Positions 18,984-31,678 of a stretch of DNA of 64,000 nucleotides are shown piece after piece. Source of the stretch: Nocardioides cavernae (GTDB taxonomy: Bacteria; Actinomycetota; Actinomycetes; Propionibacteriales; Nocardioidaceae). Every line of letters starts with the position of its first letter. The stretch's first letter is position 1. A program made the position numbers and the translations under genes. The notes beneath the pieces are model-generated. The model ran no database searches and was not told the origin of the DNA. It worked only from the letters and a program-made list of their open reading frames with translations. The DNA is taken from positions 2,604,001 through 2,668,000 of the forward strand of contig NZ_JAFBCA010000001.1 in the NCBI RefSeq assembly GCF_016907475.1, read 5' to 3'.

Positions 18984-19994
18984 GTGTTCGCCTATGTCGT
19001 CAAGCGCCTGCTCTCGGGCGTGGTCGTCCTGTTCCTCATCTCGATGAGCGTGTTCCTGCTCTTCTGGTACGGACCGTCCGAGCCCGCGCAGACGATCTGC
19101 GACAACGACACCAGCAACCGCTGCACACCCGCGCGGCTCGAGGTGTTCCGCGAGAACCTCGGCTTCAACAACCCGTGGTACGAGGAGTACGGCAAGTTCA
19201 TGAAGGGTGTCGTGGCCGGGCGCGAGATCCAGTTCGGCAGCACCACCAAGTTCGACTGCCCGGCCCCGTGCCTGGGCTACTCCTACCGGACCAAGGCCCC
19301 GGTGTTCGAGGAGATGAAGGACCGGATGCCCGCCACGTTCTCCGTGGCCATCGGCGGCGCGTTCCTCTACCTGACCCTCGGCATCCCCATCGGCGTCGCC
19401 GCGGCCCGAAGACGGGGGACAATGGCCGACAAGGCGCTCGTGTCGAGCTTCCTGGTCATCTCCTCCATTCCTTACTACCTGTTCGCCCTGCTGACATGGT
19501 TGTTCCTGACCATCAGCTGGGAGATACCCCTCTTCTCCGACACGGGGTACTTCCCGATAACCGAGAACCCAGCGAAGTGGTTCAGCGGGATGGCTCTCGC
19601 CTGGCTGGCCCTGGGCGCCTTCGGATGCACCTCCTACACCCGCTACTCCCGCGGGTCGATGGTCGAGGTGCTGAACGAGGACTACATCCGCACGGCGAAG
19701 GCCAAGGGGCTGCGGGACAACACCGTGGTCTACAAGCACGGCTTGCGGGCCGCGCTGGTGCCCGTCATCACGATCTTCGGAATCGACTTCGGCACCCTGC
19801 TCGCGGGTACGATCTTCACCGAGACGATCTTCGACATCGACGGCATCGGGCTGTGGAGCCTGCAGGCGGTCGCCCAGCGTGACCTGCCCGTGGTGGCTGC
19901 CACCGCCCTGTTCGCGGCCGCGGTCCTGATCATCTCCAACATCGTCGTCGACGTCATCTACAGCGTTCTCGATCCCCGAGTGAGGCTCTCTTGA
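18984..19994 (+). CDS. Peptide/nickel ABC transporter permease (DppB/OppB type)
   Basis: 336 residues, GTG start with GGAGGG upstream. The N-terminus FAYVVKRLLSGVVVLFLIS is the OppB family opening; the EAA loop is NEDYIRTAKAKGL, and the C-terminus DVIYSVLDPRVRL is typical. A larger than usual extracytoplasmic loop (about residues 30-115) carries four cysteines. The stop overlaps the TTG of the following ATPase gene. Confidence 0.92.
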   Translation: MFAYVVKRLLSGVVVLFLISMSVFLLFWYGPSEPAQTICDNDTSNRCTPARLEVFRENLGFNNPWYEEYGKFMKGVVAGREIQFGSTTKFDCPAPCLGYSYRTKAPVFEEMKDRMPATFSVAIGGAFLYLTLGIPIGVAAARRRGTMADKALVSSFLVISSIPYYLFALLTWLFLTISWEIPLFSDTGYFPITENPAKWFSGMALAWLALGAFGCTSYTRYSRGSMVEVLNEDYIRTAKAKGLRDNTVVYKHGLRAALVPVITIFGIDFGTLLAGTIFTETIFDIDGIGLWSLQAVAQRDLPVVAATALFAAAVLIISNIVVDVIYSVLDPRVRLS

Positions 19995-21088
19995 CCATCA
20001 CGTCCCCCTCCTCCGCTTCGTCGTCCACCGACGTCGACGGGCCCTTCCTCCAGGTGGAGGACCTCACGGTGACGTTCCCGACCCAGGACGGGCCCGTCCA
20101 GGCCGTGAAGGGGCTGAGCTACTCCGTCGAGCTCGGCAAGACGCTCGGCATCGTCGGGGAGTCCGGCTCCGGCAAGTCGGTCTCCAGCATGGCCGTGATG
20201 GGCCTGCACGACGCGAGGTCGAGCGAGATCACCGGCTCGATCCGCGTGGGTGGCACCGAGGTCGTCGGGCTCGCCGAGAACCGCATGCGCAAGCTGCGCG
20301 GCAACTCGATGGCGATGATCTTCCAGGACGCCCTGGCTGCGCTGCACCCGTTCTACCGGGTCGGCGAGCAGCTCGCCGAGGGGTACTCACAGCACCACCC
20401 CAAGGCGTCCAAGCGCGATGCGCGTCGCAAGGCGATCGAGATGCTCGACCGGGTCGGGATCCCGCAGCCCGACCGCCGCGTCGACGACTTCCCCCACCAG
20501 TTCTCCGGGGGCATGCGGCAGCGGGCCATGATCGCCCTGGGCCTGATCAACGACCCGTCGCTCCTGATCGCCGACGAGCCCACCACCGCGCTCGACGTGA
20601 CGGTGCAGGCACAGATCCTCGACCTGCTGCAGGACCTGCAGCGCGAGTTCAACTCCGCGGTCATCATCATCACCCACGACCTCGGCGTCATCGCCGAGAT
20701 GGCCGATGACGTGCTCGTGATGTACGCCGGGCGCTGCGTGGAGTTCGGCACGACGAAGGAGATCCTCACGCGCCCCGAGATGCCCTACTCCTGGGGTCTG
20801 CTGTCCAGCATCCCCGAGGTCGGTGCCTCCACGGACGCGCGGCTCATCCCGATCCCGGGCAACCCGCCCAGCTTGTTGAGCCCGCCGACCGGCTGCGCGT
20901 TCCACCCGCGTTGCGCGCACCGTGACAAGGTGCCCGGTGACCTGTGCGTCACCGAGATGCCCTCCCTCACGTCGGCCAGCAACCGTGCCGGCCACCTCAA
21001 GCGGTGCCACCTGCCCAACCCCGAGGAGATCTACCGGACGGAAGTCCTGCCGGAGATTGCCCCCGACCTCGCCGAGGAGACCCGATGA
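19991..21088 (+). CDS. Peptide ABC transporter ATP-binding protein (DppD type)
   Basis: 365 residues, TTG start inside the upstream stop (TTGA). Walker A is GESGSGKS, the ABC signature FSGGMRQR, Walker B LLIADEPTTALD and the switch His is in IIITHDLG. The C-terminal oligopeptide-transport extension has the Cys cluster CAFHPRCAH...CVTEMP...KRCH that often coordinates an iron-sulfur cluster in this family. It pairs with the next ATPase. Confidence 0.93.
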   Translation: MTITSPSSASSSTDVDGPFLQVEDLTVTFPTQDGPVQAVKGLSYSVELGKTLGIVGESGSGKSVSSMAVMGLHDARSSEITGSIRVGGTEVVGLAENRMRKLRGNSMAMIFQDALAALHPFYRVGEQLAEGYSQHHPKASKRDARRKAIEMLDRVGIPQPDRRVDDFPHQFSGGMRQRAMIALGLINDPSLLIADEPTTALDVTVQAQILDLLQDLQREFNSAVIIITHDLGVIAEMADDVLVMYAGRCVEFGTTKEILTRPEMPYSWGLLSSIPEVGASTDARLIPIPGNPPSLLSPPTGCAFHPRCAHRDKVPGDLCVTEMPSLTSASNRAGHLKRCHLPNPEEIYRTEVLPEIAPDLAEETR

Positions 21089-22416
21089 GCCAGGACCCCA
21101 ACGCCAAGGTGGGGATCGACGCCAGCGAGGTCGGCGCCAACGCGGCGGAGACGGGTGAGCGCGACCTGTCCCACCACCACGTCGACGTCGTGGACGACCA
21201 CGAGGTCGTCCACGAGGCGAAGGACTTCCACGAGCTCGCGGAGCAGGGGCACGTCGCCACCGCGCTCGACCCCGACGCCGAGCCGATCATCTCGATCGAC
21301 AACCTCAAGATGTACTTCCCCGTGAAGTCCTCGGGGCTCGTCCGGAGGACTGTCGGCCACGTGCAGGCCGTGGACGGGGTGTCGTTCGAGGTGCCGCGCG
21401 GCGGCTCGCTCGGTCTGGTCGGCGAGTCCGGCTGCGGCAAGTCCACGACCGGGCGGCTCATCACCCGCCTCTACAAGCCGACCGGCGGCTCGATGATGTT
21501 CGAGGGCCATGACCTGGCCAAGCTCTCCAACTCGGAGATGAGGCCGCTGCGCCGCGACGTGCAGATGATCTTCCAGGACCCCTACACCTCGCTCAACCCG
21601 CGCCACACCGTCGGAACGATCGTGGGCGCGCCCCTCGCGGTGCACAAGATCGTTCCCAAGGACAAGATCCTGCCGCGGGTCCAGGAGCTGCTCGAGGTGG
21701 TGGGCCTCAACCCCGAGCACTACAACCGCTACCCCAACGAGTTCTCCGGTGGCCAGCGCCAACGCATCGGCATCGCCCGGGCGCTCACGCTCAACCCCAA
21801 GCTCCTCGTCGCCGACGAGCCGGTCTCGGCGCTCGACGTGTCGATCCAGGCGCAGGTCGTCAACCTGCTCCAGGACCTTCAGCGCGAGTTCGACATCGCC
21901 TTCCTCTTCATCGCCCACGACCTCGCGGTGGTGCGCCACTTCTGCCCCGAGGTCGCGGTGATGTACCTCGGCAAGATCGTGGAGATCGGCGACCGCGAGA
22001 CGATCTACGGCCACGCGCACCACCCCTACACGCAGGCGCTGCTCTCGGCTGTGCCCGACGTGAAGCAGGCGGCGGTCGGCGGACGCCGGGAGCGGATCCG
22101 GCTCGAGGGAGACGTGCCGAGCCCGATCAACCCGCCGTCGGGCTGCCGGTTCCGCACCCGCTGCCAGTTCGCCCAGGAGATCTGCGCGAAGGTGGAGCCG
22201 CCGCTGCTGCAGATCGGCGCGCGCCACAAGGTGGCCTGCCACTTCGCCGGCGAGCTGGGCTCGCACCCGGTGGCGCCGGTGACCACCGACCTGCTCGCGG
22301 TCGACGACCAGGGCACCCCGGTGCCCGGGGCCACGCCGACCAACGAGCAGCTCACCATCCCGGGCTACGAGAAGACCTGGTACGACCTCAAGTCGAAGCA
22401 CACGACGGGGGTCTGA
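21085..22416 (+). CDS. Peptide ABC transporter ATP-binding protein (DppF type) with His/Asp-rich N-terminus
   Basis: 443 residues, ATG overlapping the previous stop. Walker A is GESGCGKST, the signature FSGGQRQR, Walker [13 protein letters not shown] and the C-terminal oligo_HPY region has [14 protein letters not shown]. About 65 residues precede the ABC domain and are rich in His, Asp and Glu ([22 protein letters not shown]), longer than most DppF proteins. Last gene of the importer operon. Confidence 0.92.
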   Translation: MSQDPNAKVGIDASEVGANAAETGERDLSHHHVDVVDDHEVVHEAKDFHELAEQGHVATALDPDAEPIISIDNLKMYFPVKSSGLVRRTVGHVQAVDGVSFEVPRGGSLGLVGESGCGKSTTGRLITRLYKPTGGSMMFEGHDLAKLSNSEMRPLRRDVQMIFQDPYTSLNPRHTVGTIVGAPLAVHKIVPKDKILPRVQELLEVVGLNPEHYNRYPNEFSGGQRQRIGIARALTLNPKLLVADEPVSALDVSIQAQVVNLLQDLQREFDIAFLFIAHDLAVVRHFCPEVAVMYLGKIVEIGDRETIYGHAHHPYTQALLSAVPDVKQAAVGGRRERIRLEGDVPSPINPPSGCRFRTRCQFAQEICAKVEPPLLQIGARHKVACHFAGELGSHPVAPVTTDLLAVDDQGTPVPGATPTNEQLTIPGYEKTWYDLKSKHTTGV

Positions 22417-22438
22417 GCGGCGCACCGACGGCGTCGGG

Positions 22439-22444
22439 GATACT
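22439..22444 (+). promoter_or_regulatory. -10-like box of rarA, leaderless arrangement
   Basis: GATACT lies 7 nt before the GTG start of rarA, with no ribosome-binding site between. Confidence 0.5.
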
Positions 22445-22451
22445 CACCGGC

Positions 22452-23831
22452 GTGGACGGCTTGTTCGAGATACCGGGCGCGGGGCAACCCGCGCCCGGAT
22501 CCGCGTCCGGACAGGTGCCGAGCGCCGGGTCGCTCGGTGCCAACACGCACGCCTCGGCGCCCCTGGCCGTGAGGATGCGCCCTCGCACGATCGACGAGCT
22601 CGTCGGGCAGCAGCAGCTGCGGGCCGCCGGGTCACCGCTGCGGCGGCTGATCGAGGGCGACCAGTCGATGTCGCTGCTCCTCTGGGGCCCCCCGGGCACC
22701 GGCAAGACGACCATCGCGGCCATCGTCAGCCAGCAGACCCGGCGCCGGTTCGTCGAGGTGTCGGCCGTCGCGGCGGGCGTCAAGGAGGTCCGTGCCGCCA
22801 TCGACGGGGCCAGGGCCGAGCTCGCCCGGGGCGGGCAGGAGACGGTGCTCTTCGTCGACGAGGTGCACCGCTTCACCAAGGCCCAGCAGGACGCCCTGCT
22901 TCCCGGGGTGGAGAACCGTTGGGTCACGCTGATCGCCGCCACCACGGAGAACCCGTTCTTCTCCGTCATCAGCCCGCTCCTGTCGCGCAGCCTGCTGCTG
23001 CGCCTGCAGTCGCTCACCGACGACGACGTCGCCGAGGTCATCGACCAGGCGCTGGCCGACGAGCGCGGCCTGGCCGGCAGCGCCGAGCTCGACGAGGACG
23101 CCCGCAGCCACCTCGTACGCCTTGCCGGTGGTGACGCGCGGCGGGGCCTGACCTACCTCGAGGCCGCCGCCGGGGCCGCGGCCAGCAACGGGCTCGCGAC
23201 GATCGACCTGGCCACAGCCGAGACTGCCGTCGACCAGGCCGCGGTCCGCTACGACCGCCAGGGCGACCAGCACTACGACGTCATCTCCGCCTTCATCAAG
23301 TCCATCCGCGGGTCCGACCCCGACGCCGCGCTCCACTACCTCGCGCGGATGATCGAGGCGGGGGAGGACCCCCGCTTCATCGCGCGCCGGCTCGTCGTGC
23401 ACGCGAGCGAGGACATCGGCCTGGCCGACCCGACCGCCCTGCAGGCGGCCGTCGCGGCGGCGCAGGCCGTGCAGCTCATCGGGATGCCGGAGGCGCGGAT
23501 CAACCTCGCCCAGGCCACCATCCACCTGGCAGTGGCACCCAAGTCCAATGCCGTGATCAGCGGGATCGACGCAGCCATCGCCGACGTGAAGGCCGGGAAG
23601 ATCGGCCAGGTGCCGGCCCACCTGCGCGACGCCCACTACGGCGGCGCGAAGGACCTGGGCCACGGCAAGGGCTACGCCTACCCCCATGACGAGCCCTACG
23701 GCGTGGCCGAGCAGCAGTACCTCCCGGACGTGCTCAGCGACGCGAGCTACTACAAGCCGACGGCACTGGGCGCGGAGGCCGGGGTCAAGGAGCGCTGGGA
23801 GCGCGTCCGACGCATCGTTCGGGGCGGGTGA
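22452..23831 (+). CDS. rarA: Replication-associated recombination protein RarA (MgsA)
   Basis: 459 residues, a clamp-loader-like AAA+ ATPase acting at stalled replication forks. Walker A is GPPGTGKTT (79-87), Walker [10 protein letters not shown], sensor 1 AATTENPFF, and the C-terminal MgsA_C domain contains [15 protein letters not shown] and [17 protein letters not shown]. The order rarA upstream of alaS is common in actinobacteria. Confidence 0.95.
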   Translation: MDGLFEIPGAGQPAPGSASGQVPSAGSLGANTHASAPLAVRMRPRTIDELVGQQQLRAAGSPLRRLIEGDQSMSLLLWGPPGTGKTTIAAIVSQQTRRRFVEVSAVAAGVKEVRAAIDGARAELARGGQETVLFVDEVHRFTKAQQDALLPGVENRWVTLIAATTENPFFSVISPLLSRSLLLRLQSLTDDDVAEVIDQALADERGLAGSAELDEDARSHLVRLAGGDARRGLTYLEAAAGAAASNGLATIDLATAETAVDQAAVRYDRQGDQHYDVISAFIKSIRGSDPDAALHYLARMIEAGEDPRFIARRLVVHASEDIGLADPTALQAAVAAAQAVQLIGMPEARINLAQATIHLAVAPKSNAVISGIDAAIADVKAGKIGQVPAHLRDAHYGGAKDLGHGKGYAYPHDEPYGVAEQQYLPDVLSDASYYKPTALGAEAGVKERWERVRRIVRGG

Positions 23832-23849
23832 CCCCGATACGGTGACGGG

Positions 23850-24806
23850 ATGCGCCTCGGGTTCCACGCCTCCCACGAGCAGATCGCTCCCTCGCGACTG
23901 CTGAGCGACGTCCAGCACGCCGAACAGGCCGGGTTCGAGATGGCCATGTGCTCGGACCACATCGCCCCGTGGGGCACCCGGCAGGGCCACTCCGGCTATG
24001 CCTGGAGCTGGCTGGGGGCCGCCCTGGCCACGACGGAGCTCGAGCTCGGCTGCGTGTGCGCACCGGGGCAGCGCTACCACCCCGCCGTCGTCGCCCAGAA
24101 GATCGCCACCCTGGCCGAGATGTTCCCGGGGCGGTTCTGGACCGCCCTCGGCAGTGGCGAGGCGAGCAACGAGCACATCACCGGCGACCGCTGGCCACCG
24201 AAGGAGGAGCGCACGCGCCGCCTGGAGGAGTGCGTCGACGTGATCCGTCGCCTCCTCGCCGGCGAGGAGGTCACCCACGACGGCCTCGTCACCGTCGACC
24301 GGGCCCGGCTGTGGGACCTGCCGCAGGTGCAGCCGCGGCTCATCGCGCCCGCAGTGTCGGTGGCGTCCGCGGCCCGCGTGGCGGGATGGGCTGACGGTCT
24401 CGTCACCATCAACCAGCCGGTCGGCGTGCTGCGCGACCTCGTCGCGGCCTACCGCGATGCCGGGGGCGCGGGGCCATTGTCGCTCCAGGTGCACCTGTCG
24501 TGGGCGCCGACGCAGGATGAGGCCGAGGGGATCGCGCTCGACCAGTGGCGCACCAACGTCTTCACCGAGCCGGTCAACTGGGACACCGAGACCCCTGAGG
24601 CGTTCGACGTGATGGCCGAGCACGTCGGCATCGAGGGCGTACGACGCTCGGTCGAGGTGTCGGAGGACCTCGGGTGGCACCGTGACCGGATCGCCGAGCT
24701 TGCGTCCGTCGGCTTCGACGACGTCTACCTGCACTTCGTGGGACAGGAGCAGGCAGGCTTCCTCGACGCGTTCGGCGAGCACGTCCTGCCCGCCCTTCGG
24801 GGCTGA
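23850..24806 (+). CDS. TIGR03885-type LLM-class (F420/FMN) oxidoreductase
   Basis: 318 residues of the luciferase-like monooxygenase superfamily. MRLGFHASHEQ, HIAPWGTRQGHSGYAWSWLGAA (split here as HIAPWG and GYAWSWLG), ALGSGEASNEHI and RLEECVDVIRRLLAGE follow the TIGR03885 subfamily. F420 or FMN use is inferred from the superfamily. This family is repeatedly found next to an alpha-amylase-family gene, as here. GATACG 9 nt upstream of the ATG may be a -10 box for a leaderless mRNA. Confidence 0.85.
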   Translation: MRLGFHASHEQIAPSRLLSDVQHAEQAGFEMAMCSDHIAPWGTRQGHSGYAWSWLGAALATTELELGCVCAPGQRYHPAVVAQKIATLAEMFPGRFWTALGSGEASNEHITGDRWPPKEERTRRLEECVDVIRRLLAGEEVTHDGLVTVDRARLWDLPQVQPRLIAPAVSVASAARVAGWADGLVTINQPVGVLRDLVAAYRDAGGAGPLSLQVHLSWAPTQDEAEGIALDQWRTNVFTEPVNWDTETPEAFDVMAEHVGIEGVRRSVEVSEDLGWHRDRIAELASVGFDDVYLHFVGQEQAGFLDAFGEHVLPALRG

Positions 24807-24844
24807 CGCCGGCGCGCCCGGTCTGCTTGTGTGGGTCCGTGCGA

Positions 24845-26509
24845 GTGACGGACACGAGCGACCTGTGGTGGAAGAGCGCGGTGATCTACTGCCTCGACGT
24901 CGAGACCTTCTACGACGCCGACGGCGACGGCACGGGTGACCTGGAGGGTCTGGCGCAGCGCATCGACTACCTCGCGGAGCTGGGCATCACCTGCCTGTGG
25001 CTGATGCCGTTCTACCCGAGCCCCGACCGCGACGACGGATACGACCTGACCGACTTCTACGGCGTCGACCCACGCCTGGGCAACCACGGCCAGCTGGTCG
25101 AGGTGATCCGCACCGCGCACGACCGTGGCATCAACGTCATCGCCGACCTGGTCGTCAACCACACCTCGGACCGGCACCCGTGGTTCCAGGCCGCGCGGCG
25201 CAGCACGTCCAACCGCTACCGCGACCACTACGTCTGGAGGGACACCGAACCGCCGGACACCTCGAAGCTGGTCGTCTTCCCCGACCGGGAGGACTCCATC
25301 TGGGAGCTCGACGACCGCACGGGCGAGTGGTACCTCCACAACTTCTACAAGCACCAGCCCGACCTCAACCTCGCCAACCCCGAGGTGGTCGACGAGATCC
25401 TGCGGGTCGTCGGGTTCTGGCTGGAGCTGGGCTTCGACGGGTTCCGGGTCGACGGGATCCCGTTCCTGGAGCAGAACGCGAAGAACATCGGCGACCCTGC
25501 CCTGGTCGTCGACCCGCACGAGCTCATGCGGACCATCCGCGGCTTCCTCAACCGACGCGCCGGGCACGCGATGATGCTCGGCGAGGTGAACCTGGCGCAC
25601 CCGCAGCAGCTCGACTTCTTCGGTGGGGACTCGGCCGACGAGCTGCAGATGCAGTTCGACTTCATCGGCATGCAGGCGACCTACCTCGCCCTGGCCCGCG
25701 AGGACGCCGGACCGATCGTGACCGCGCTCCAGGAGCGGCCGGCCATCGGAGTGACCTGCCAGTGGGCGACGTTCCTGCGCAACCACGACGAGCTCACGCT
25801 CGACAAGCTCGGCGACGCCGAGCGTGCTGAGGTGTTCGCGGCCTTCGGTCCGGAGCCCGAGATGCAGCTCTACGACCGCGGCCTCAAGCGGCGGCTCCCC
25901 ACCATGCTCGGCGGTGACCCGCGACGGATCCGGATGGCCTACAGCCTGATGTTCTCCCTGCCCGGCACGCCCACGCTCTACTACGGCGAGGAGATCGGGA
26001 TGGGGGAGGACCTCGCGGCGGACGGGCGGATGGCCGTGCGCACGCCGATGCAGTGGAGCGCCGGTCGTAACGGTGGCTTCTCCACGGCTGCTCCGTCGCG
26101 CCTGGTTCAGCGGGTCGTGCCGGGCGCCTGCGGGCCCGAGCACGTCAACGTCGTCTCCCAGGTGCACGACCCGGACTCGCTGTGGAGCTTCATGCGCAAG
26201 CTCATCAGCATCCGGCGCACCTGTCCGGAGCTGGGATGGGGGACGTGGAGCGTCGTCGACCAGCCGTCCGCGCAGGTGCTGGTGCAGCGGTGCCAGCTCG
26301 ACGGCAGCGCGGTCGTGACGGTGCACAACCTCGGCGCAGACCCGGTCACCGTCGACGTACCGATCGATCCCCGCGATGACGGCCTCGAGGCGGTGGACCT
26401 GATGGCCGAGGAGGTGGTCACCGGTGCGGCGACGACCCGAGTCGCGCTGGAGGGCTACGGGTTCCGCTGGCTGCGGGTGCGCCCAGCGGGTGACCTCGCC
26501 ATCCCGTGA
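24845..26509 (+). CDS. Alpha-amylase-family glycosyl hydrolase (GH13, trehalose-synthase-like)
   Basis: About 554 residues from GTG 24845 (TTG 24827 and GTG 24839 are alternatives). GH13 regions in order: DLVVNHTS, GFRVDGIPFL (nucleophile Asp), MLGEVN (acid/base Glu) and FLRNHDEL (transition-state Asp). The opening WWKSAVIYCLDVETFYDADGDG resembles trehalose synthase/maltosyl enzymes, but the family partnered with TIGR03885 has no settled reaction. The neighbour 38 bp upstream is that partner. Confidence 0.85.
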   Translation: MTDTSDLWWKSAVIYCLDVETFYDADGDGTGDLEGLAQRIDYLAELGITCLWLMPFYPSPDRDDGYDLTDFYGVDPRLGNHGQLVEVIRTAHDRGINVIADLVVNHTSDRHPWFQAARRSTSNRYRDHYVWRDTEPPDTSKLVVFPDREDSIWELDDRTGEWYLHNFYKHQPDLNLANPEVVDEILRVVGFWLELGFDGFRVDGIPFLEQNAKNIGDPALVVDPHELMRTIRGFLNRRAGHAMMLGEVNLAHPQQLDFFGGDSADELQMQFDFIGMQATYLALAREDAGPIVTALQERPAIGVTCQWATFLRNHDELTLDKLGDAERAEVFAAFGPEPEMQLYDRGLKRRLPTMLGGDPRRIRMAYSLMFSLPGTPTLYYGEEIGMGEDLAADGRMAVRTPMQWSAGRNGGFSTAAPSRLVQRVVPGACGPEHVNVVSQVHDPDSLWSFMRKLISIRRTCPELGWGTWSVVDQPSAQVLVQRCQLDGSAVVTVHNLGADPVTVDVPIDPRDDGLEAVDLMAEEVVTGAATTRVALEGYGFRWLRVRPAGDLAIP

Positions 26510-26525
26510 GCCTCTGCAGGGCTTG

Positions 26526-26531
26526 TAGGCT
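26526..26531 (+). promoter_or_regulatory. -10-like box, leaderless arrangement
   Basis: TAGGCT lies 7 nt before GTG 26539. This spacing is what decides the choice of that start over the in-frame upstream codon at 26506. Confidence 0.5.
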
Positions 26532-26538
26532 CGGCGCC

Positions 26539-27057
26539 GTGACGACGGAGCAGGTGGGGCTGGGTGCAGCGGGCGCAGTGGCGCTCGTCGCGCTCGTCGT
26601 CGCCCTGCTCGCGCACCGCCGGGCCCGCCGGGCCGAGTCCCTCGTGGCCTCGCTCTCCGAGCGCGTCACCGTGCCCCCGGCCCCGGCAGCGCAGGTGCCC
26701 TCGGTCACCGAGACCGACACGGCTGCCTTCGTGATCACCCAGGTGGGCGGCCCACGCGACGACGACGCGCCGTCCGCCGGGTCCGTGCCGGTGGCACGGC
26801 CGATCGACGGCCGTCTCTTCACCGACATCGTCGCCCGCGAGACCGTGGTGAAGGCGGCCGGCTGGACCCACGGCCTGCGCCGGGCGCTGTCGCCCGAGAC
26901 CCGCAACCGGATCCGCTTCGAGGTGCGGCAGGAGACCCGGCGTGCCGGGCGCGACCGCCGCGCCGAGATGAAGCAGGCACTGCGCGAGTTCCGGGCCCGT
27001 GAGCGGGCCGCCGCGCGCGACGGAGGCCCGGGATCGTTCGGGGAGGACGTCGCCTGA
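26539..27057 (+). CDS. Hypothetical single-pass membrane protein
   Basis: 172 residues. One N-terminal membrane helix (LGAAGAVALVALVVALLA) is followed by a basic RRARRAES stop-transfer stretch, a Pro-rich linker and an Arg/Glu-rich helical C-terminus (ETRRAGRDRRAEMKQALREF). No family was recognised. It overlaps the next small gene by 1 bp and shares its position before alaS with small membrane proteins in related genomes, so co-expression with alaS is likely. Confidence 0.8.
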   Translation: MTTEQVGLGAAGAVALVALVVALLAHRRARRAESLVASLSERVTVPPAPAAQVPSVTETDTAAFVITQVGGPRDDDAPSAGSVPVARPIDGRLFTDIVARETVVKAAGWTHGLRRALSPETRNRIRFEVRQETRRAGRDRRAEMKQALREFRARERAAARDGGPGSFGEDVA

Positions 27058-27328
27058 TGGGACGCCCTCTCTGGTTCGTCGCCGGGGCGGGGGTCGGGGT
27101 GTACGCCGCTGCCCGCGCCCGCCGCGCCGCCGAGGCCCTCACCGCCGACGGCCTGCGCGACCGTGTCCGCGGCTGGCAGGCCGGCGCCCGGCTCTTCGCC
27201 GAGGAGGTCCAGCAGGGCCGTGCCGAGCGCGAAACGGAGTTGCGCGAGCAGCTCGGTCTGCGGCCCACTTCTCACGAGCCCGGCCCACCTGAACTGACCG
27301 CACGCACCACCCAGGAGAACGAGAACTG

Positions 27329-27329
<1 letters not shown>
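27057..27329 (+). CDS. DUF6167-like small membrane protein
   Basis: 90 residues: a short N-terminal hydrophobic segment (LWFVAGAGVGVYAAARARR) and a charged helical remainder. The length, N-terminus and position directly before alaS match the DUF6167 family of actinobacteria, whose function is unknown. ATG starts on the last base of the previous gene, and its stop shares a base with the alaS ATG. Confidence 0.75.
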
Positions 27330-30028
<2,699 letters not shown>

Positions 30029-30030
30029 AG

Positions 30031-30498
30031 ATGCGGACCGGCGTGCGGCTCGGCGTCGACCCGGGCGACGCCCGGATCGGCGTCGCGAGGAGCGACCCCT
30101 CCGGCTTCCTCGCCACCCCTGTCGAGACGGTGCGCAGCGGCAGGGGAGACGTACGACGGCTCGCACAGCTCGTCGCCGAGATGGAGGCGGTGGAGGTCGT
30201 GGTGGGCCTGCCGCGCTCGCTCAACGGGACCGAGGGCCCGGCGGCGGAGAAGGCGCGTGCGCTCGCCGGCCGACTGGCTCGCCGAGTTGCCCCCGTGCCC
30301 GTCAGGCTGTGTGATGAACGACTGACCACAGTGTCGGCCGAGTCGATCCTGCGCGAGCAGGGTCGCCACGGGGCCAAGCGACGCGCCGTTGTCGATCAGG
30401 CAGCGGCCGTGCTGATCCTGCAGACTGCACTGGACACGGAGCGGTCGAGTGGACACGCACCGGGAGAGATCGTCGAGGTGACCAAGACAGATGAGTGA
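30031..30498 (+). CDS. ruvX: Putative pre-16S rRNA nuclease / Holliday junction resolvase RuvX (YqgF)
   Basis: 155 residues, RNase H-like fold. The family opening [16 protein letters not shown], then [20 protein letters not shown] and [11 protein letters not shown] carry the acidic residues. YqgF matures the 16S rRNA 5' end in E. coli; the resolvase role comes from mycobacterial work. Between alaS and mltG as in most actinobacteria; its end overlaps mltG by 8 bp. Confidence 0.93.
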   Translation: MRTGVRLGVDPGDARIGVARSDPSGFLATPVETVRSGRGDVRRLAQLVAEMEAVEVVVGLPRSLNGTEGPAAEKARALAGRLARRVAPVPVRLCDERLTTVSAESILREQGRHGAKRRAVVDQAAAVLILQTALDTERSSGHAPGEIVEVTKTDE

Positions 30499-31678
30499 GC
30501 ACGAGACCCGTCCGGACGAGGACGTGCGTTCGGGCGAGCGCGAGGAGCTCCGGGACAACGACTACGTCCCGGGGGGCAAGCGCCGCAAGGGACGCGGCCT
30601 CAAGGGCTGCGTCGCGGTGCTGGTCGCGCTCGTGGTGCTCCTCGGGGGGTTCTACGTCGCGCTGACCCAGGGCGTCTCGTGGGTCGCCGACCAGTTCCAG
30701 GGTCCCGACGACTACCCGGGGCCGGGCTCGGGCTCGGTCGAGTTCACCGTCAACGAGGGCGACTCGACCGCCCAGATCGGCCGCAACCTCAAGGCCGACG
30801 GCGTCACCAAGTCGGTCCAGGCCTTCATCGACGCGGCCGCCGGGGAGCCCGACGCGGCCGGCATCCAGGTCGGTGCCTACGAGCTCCAGAAGGAGATGAA
30901 GGCAGCCGACGCCCTCGAGGTCCTCATCGACCCCGCCAACCTCATCGGGTTCCCGACCGTCACGATCCCCGAGGGCCTCCGGCTCACCGAGATCGTCTCG
31001 ACGCTCGCGGAGAACACCGACTTCCCCGAGCAGGCGTGGAACAAGGCGCTCGACCAGCCCGACAAGCTCGGACTGCCCGACTACGCCGAGGGCAACGCCG
31101 AGGGCTACCTGTTCCCGGCCACCTACGAGATCAAGCCCGGCATGAAGCCGGTCCGCATCCTCAAGATGATGGTCGACCGCTGGCGCGAGGCCGCGGAAGC
31201 CGCCGACCTCGAGGCCAAGGCCGCCGAGCTCGGGCACACTCCCGGCGAGCTGATGATCATCGCCTCGCTCATCGAGGCCGAGGGCCGCGGCGACGACATG
31301 CCCAAGATCTCCCGCGTCATCTACAACCGTCTCGACGGGCCCGGCGACAAGGGCGGCACCAACGGCACGCTCGGCATCGACGCCTCGATCGCCTACGGCC
31401 TCGGGCTGTCGCCCGGATCGACCGAGCTGACGCCGGAGCAGCTGGCCGAGGACACGCCCTACAACACGCGCATCAACGCCGGGCTCCCGCCGACGCCGAT
31501 CGAGGCGCCGGGTGACGACGCCATCGCAGCAGCCGCCAACCCGGCCGACGGTGACTGGTACTACTACGTCACGGTCGACCTCTCCACGGGTGAGACCAAG
31601 TTCTACGAGGACTACGACGGCTTCCTCGAGGGCCGCGACGAGTACAAGACCTACTGCGAGACCTCCGACCGGTGCTGA
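30491..31678 (+). CDS. mltG: Endolytic murein transglycosylase MltG
   Basis: 395 residues. A basic cytoplasmic N-terminus ([12 protein letters not shown]) precedes one membrane helix ([19 protein letters not shown]), then the extracytoplasmic YceG domain. [24 protein letters not shown] (given in parts: [17 protein letters not shown]) contains the catalytic Glu, and ITEGLRL-type IPEGLRLTE is present. MltG cuts nascent glycan strands and sets their length. It overlaps both ruvX and aroE. Confidence 0.94.
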   Translation: MSEHETRPDEDVRSGEREELRDNDYVPGGKRRKGRGLKGCVAVLVALVVLLGGFYVALTQGVSWVADQFQGPDDYPGPGSGSVEFTVNEGDSTAQIGRNLKADGVTKSVQAFIDAAAGEPDAAGIQVGAYELQKEMKAADALEVLIDPANLIGFPTVTIPEGLRLTEIVSTLAENTDFPEQAWNKALDQPDKLGLPDYAEGNAEGYLFPATYEIKPGMKPVRILKMMVDRWREAAEAADLEAKAAELGHTPGELMIIASLIEAEGRGDDMPKISRVIYNRLDGPGDKGGTNGTLGIDASIAYGLGLSPGSTELTPEQLAEDTPYNTRINAGLPPTPIEAPGDDAIAAAANPADGDWYYYVTVDLSTGETKFYEDYDGFLEGRDEYKTYCETSDRC

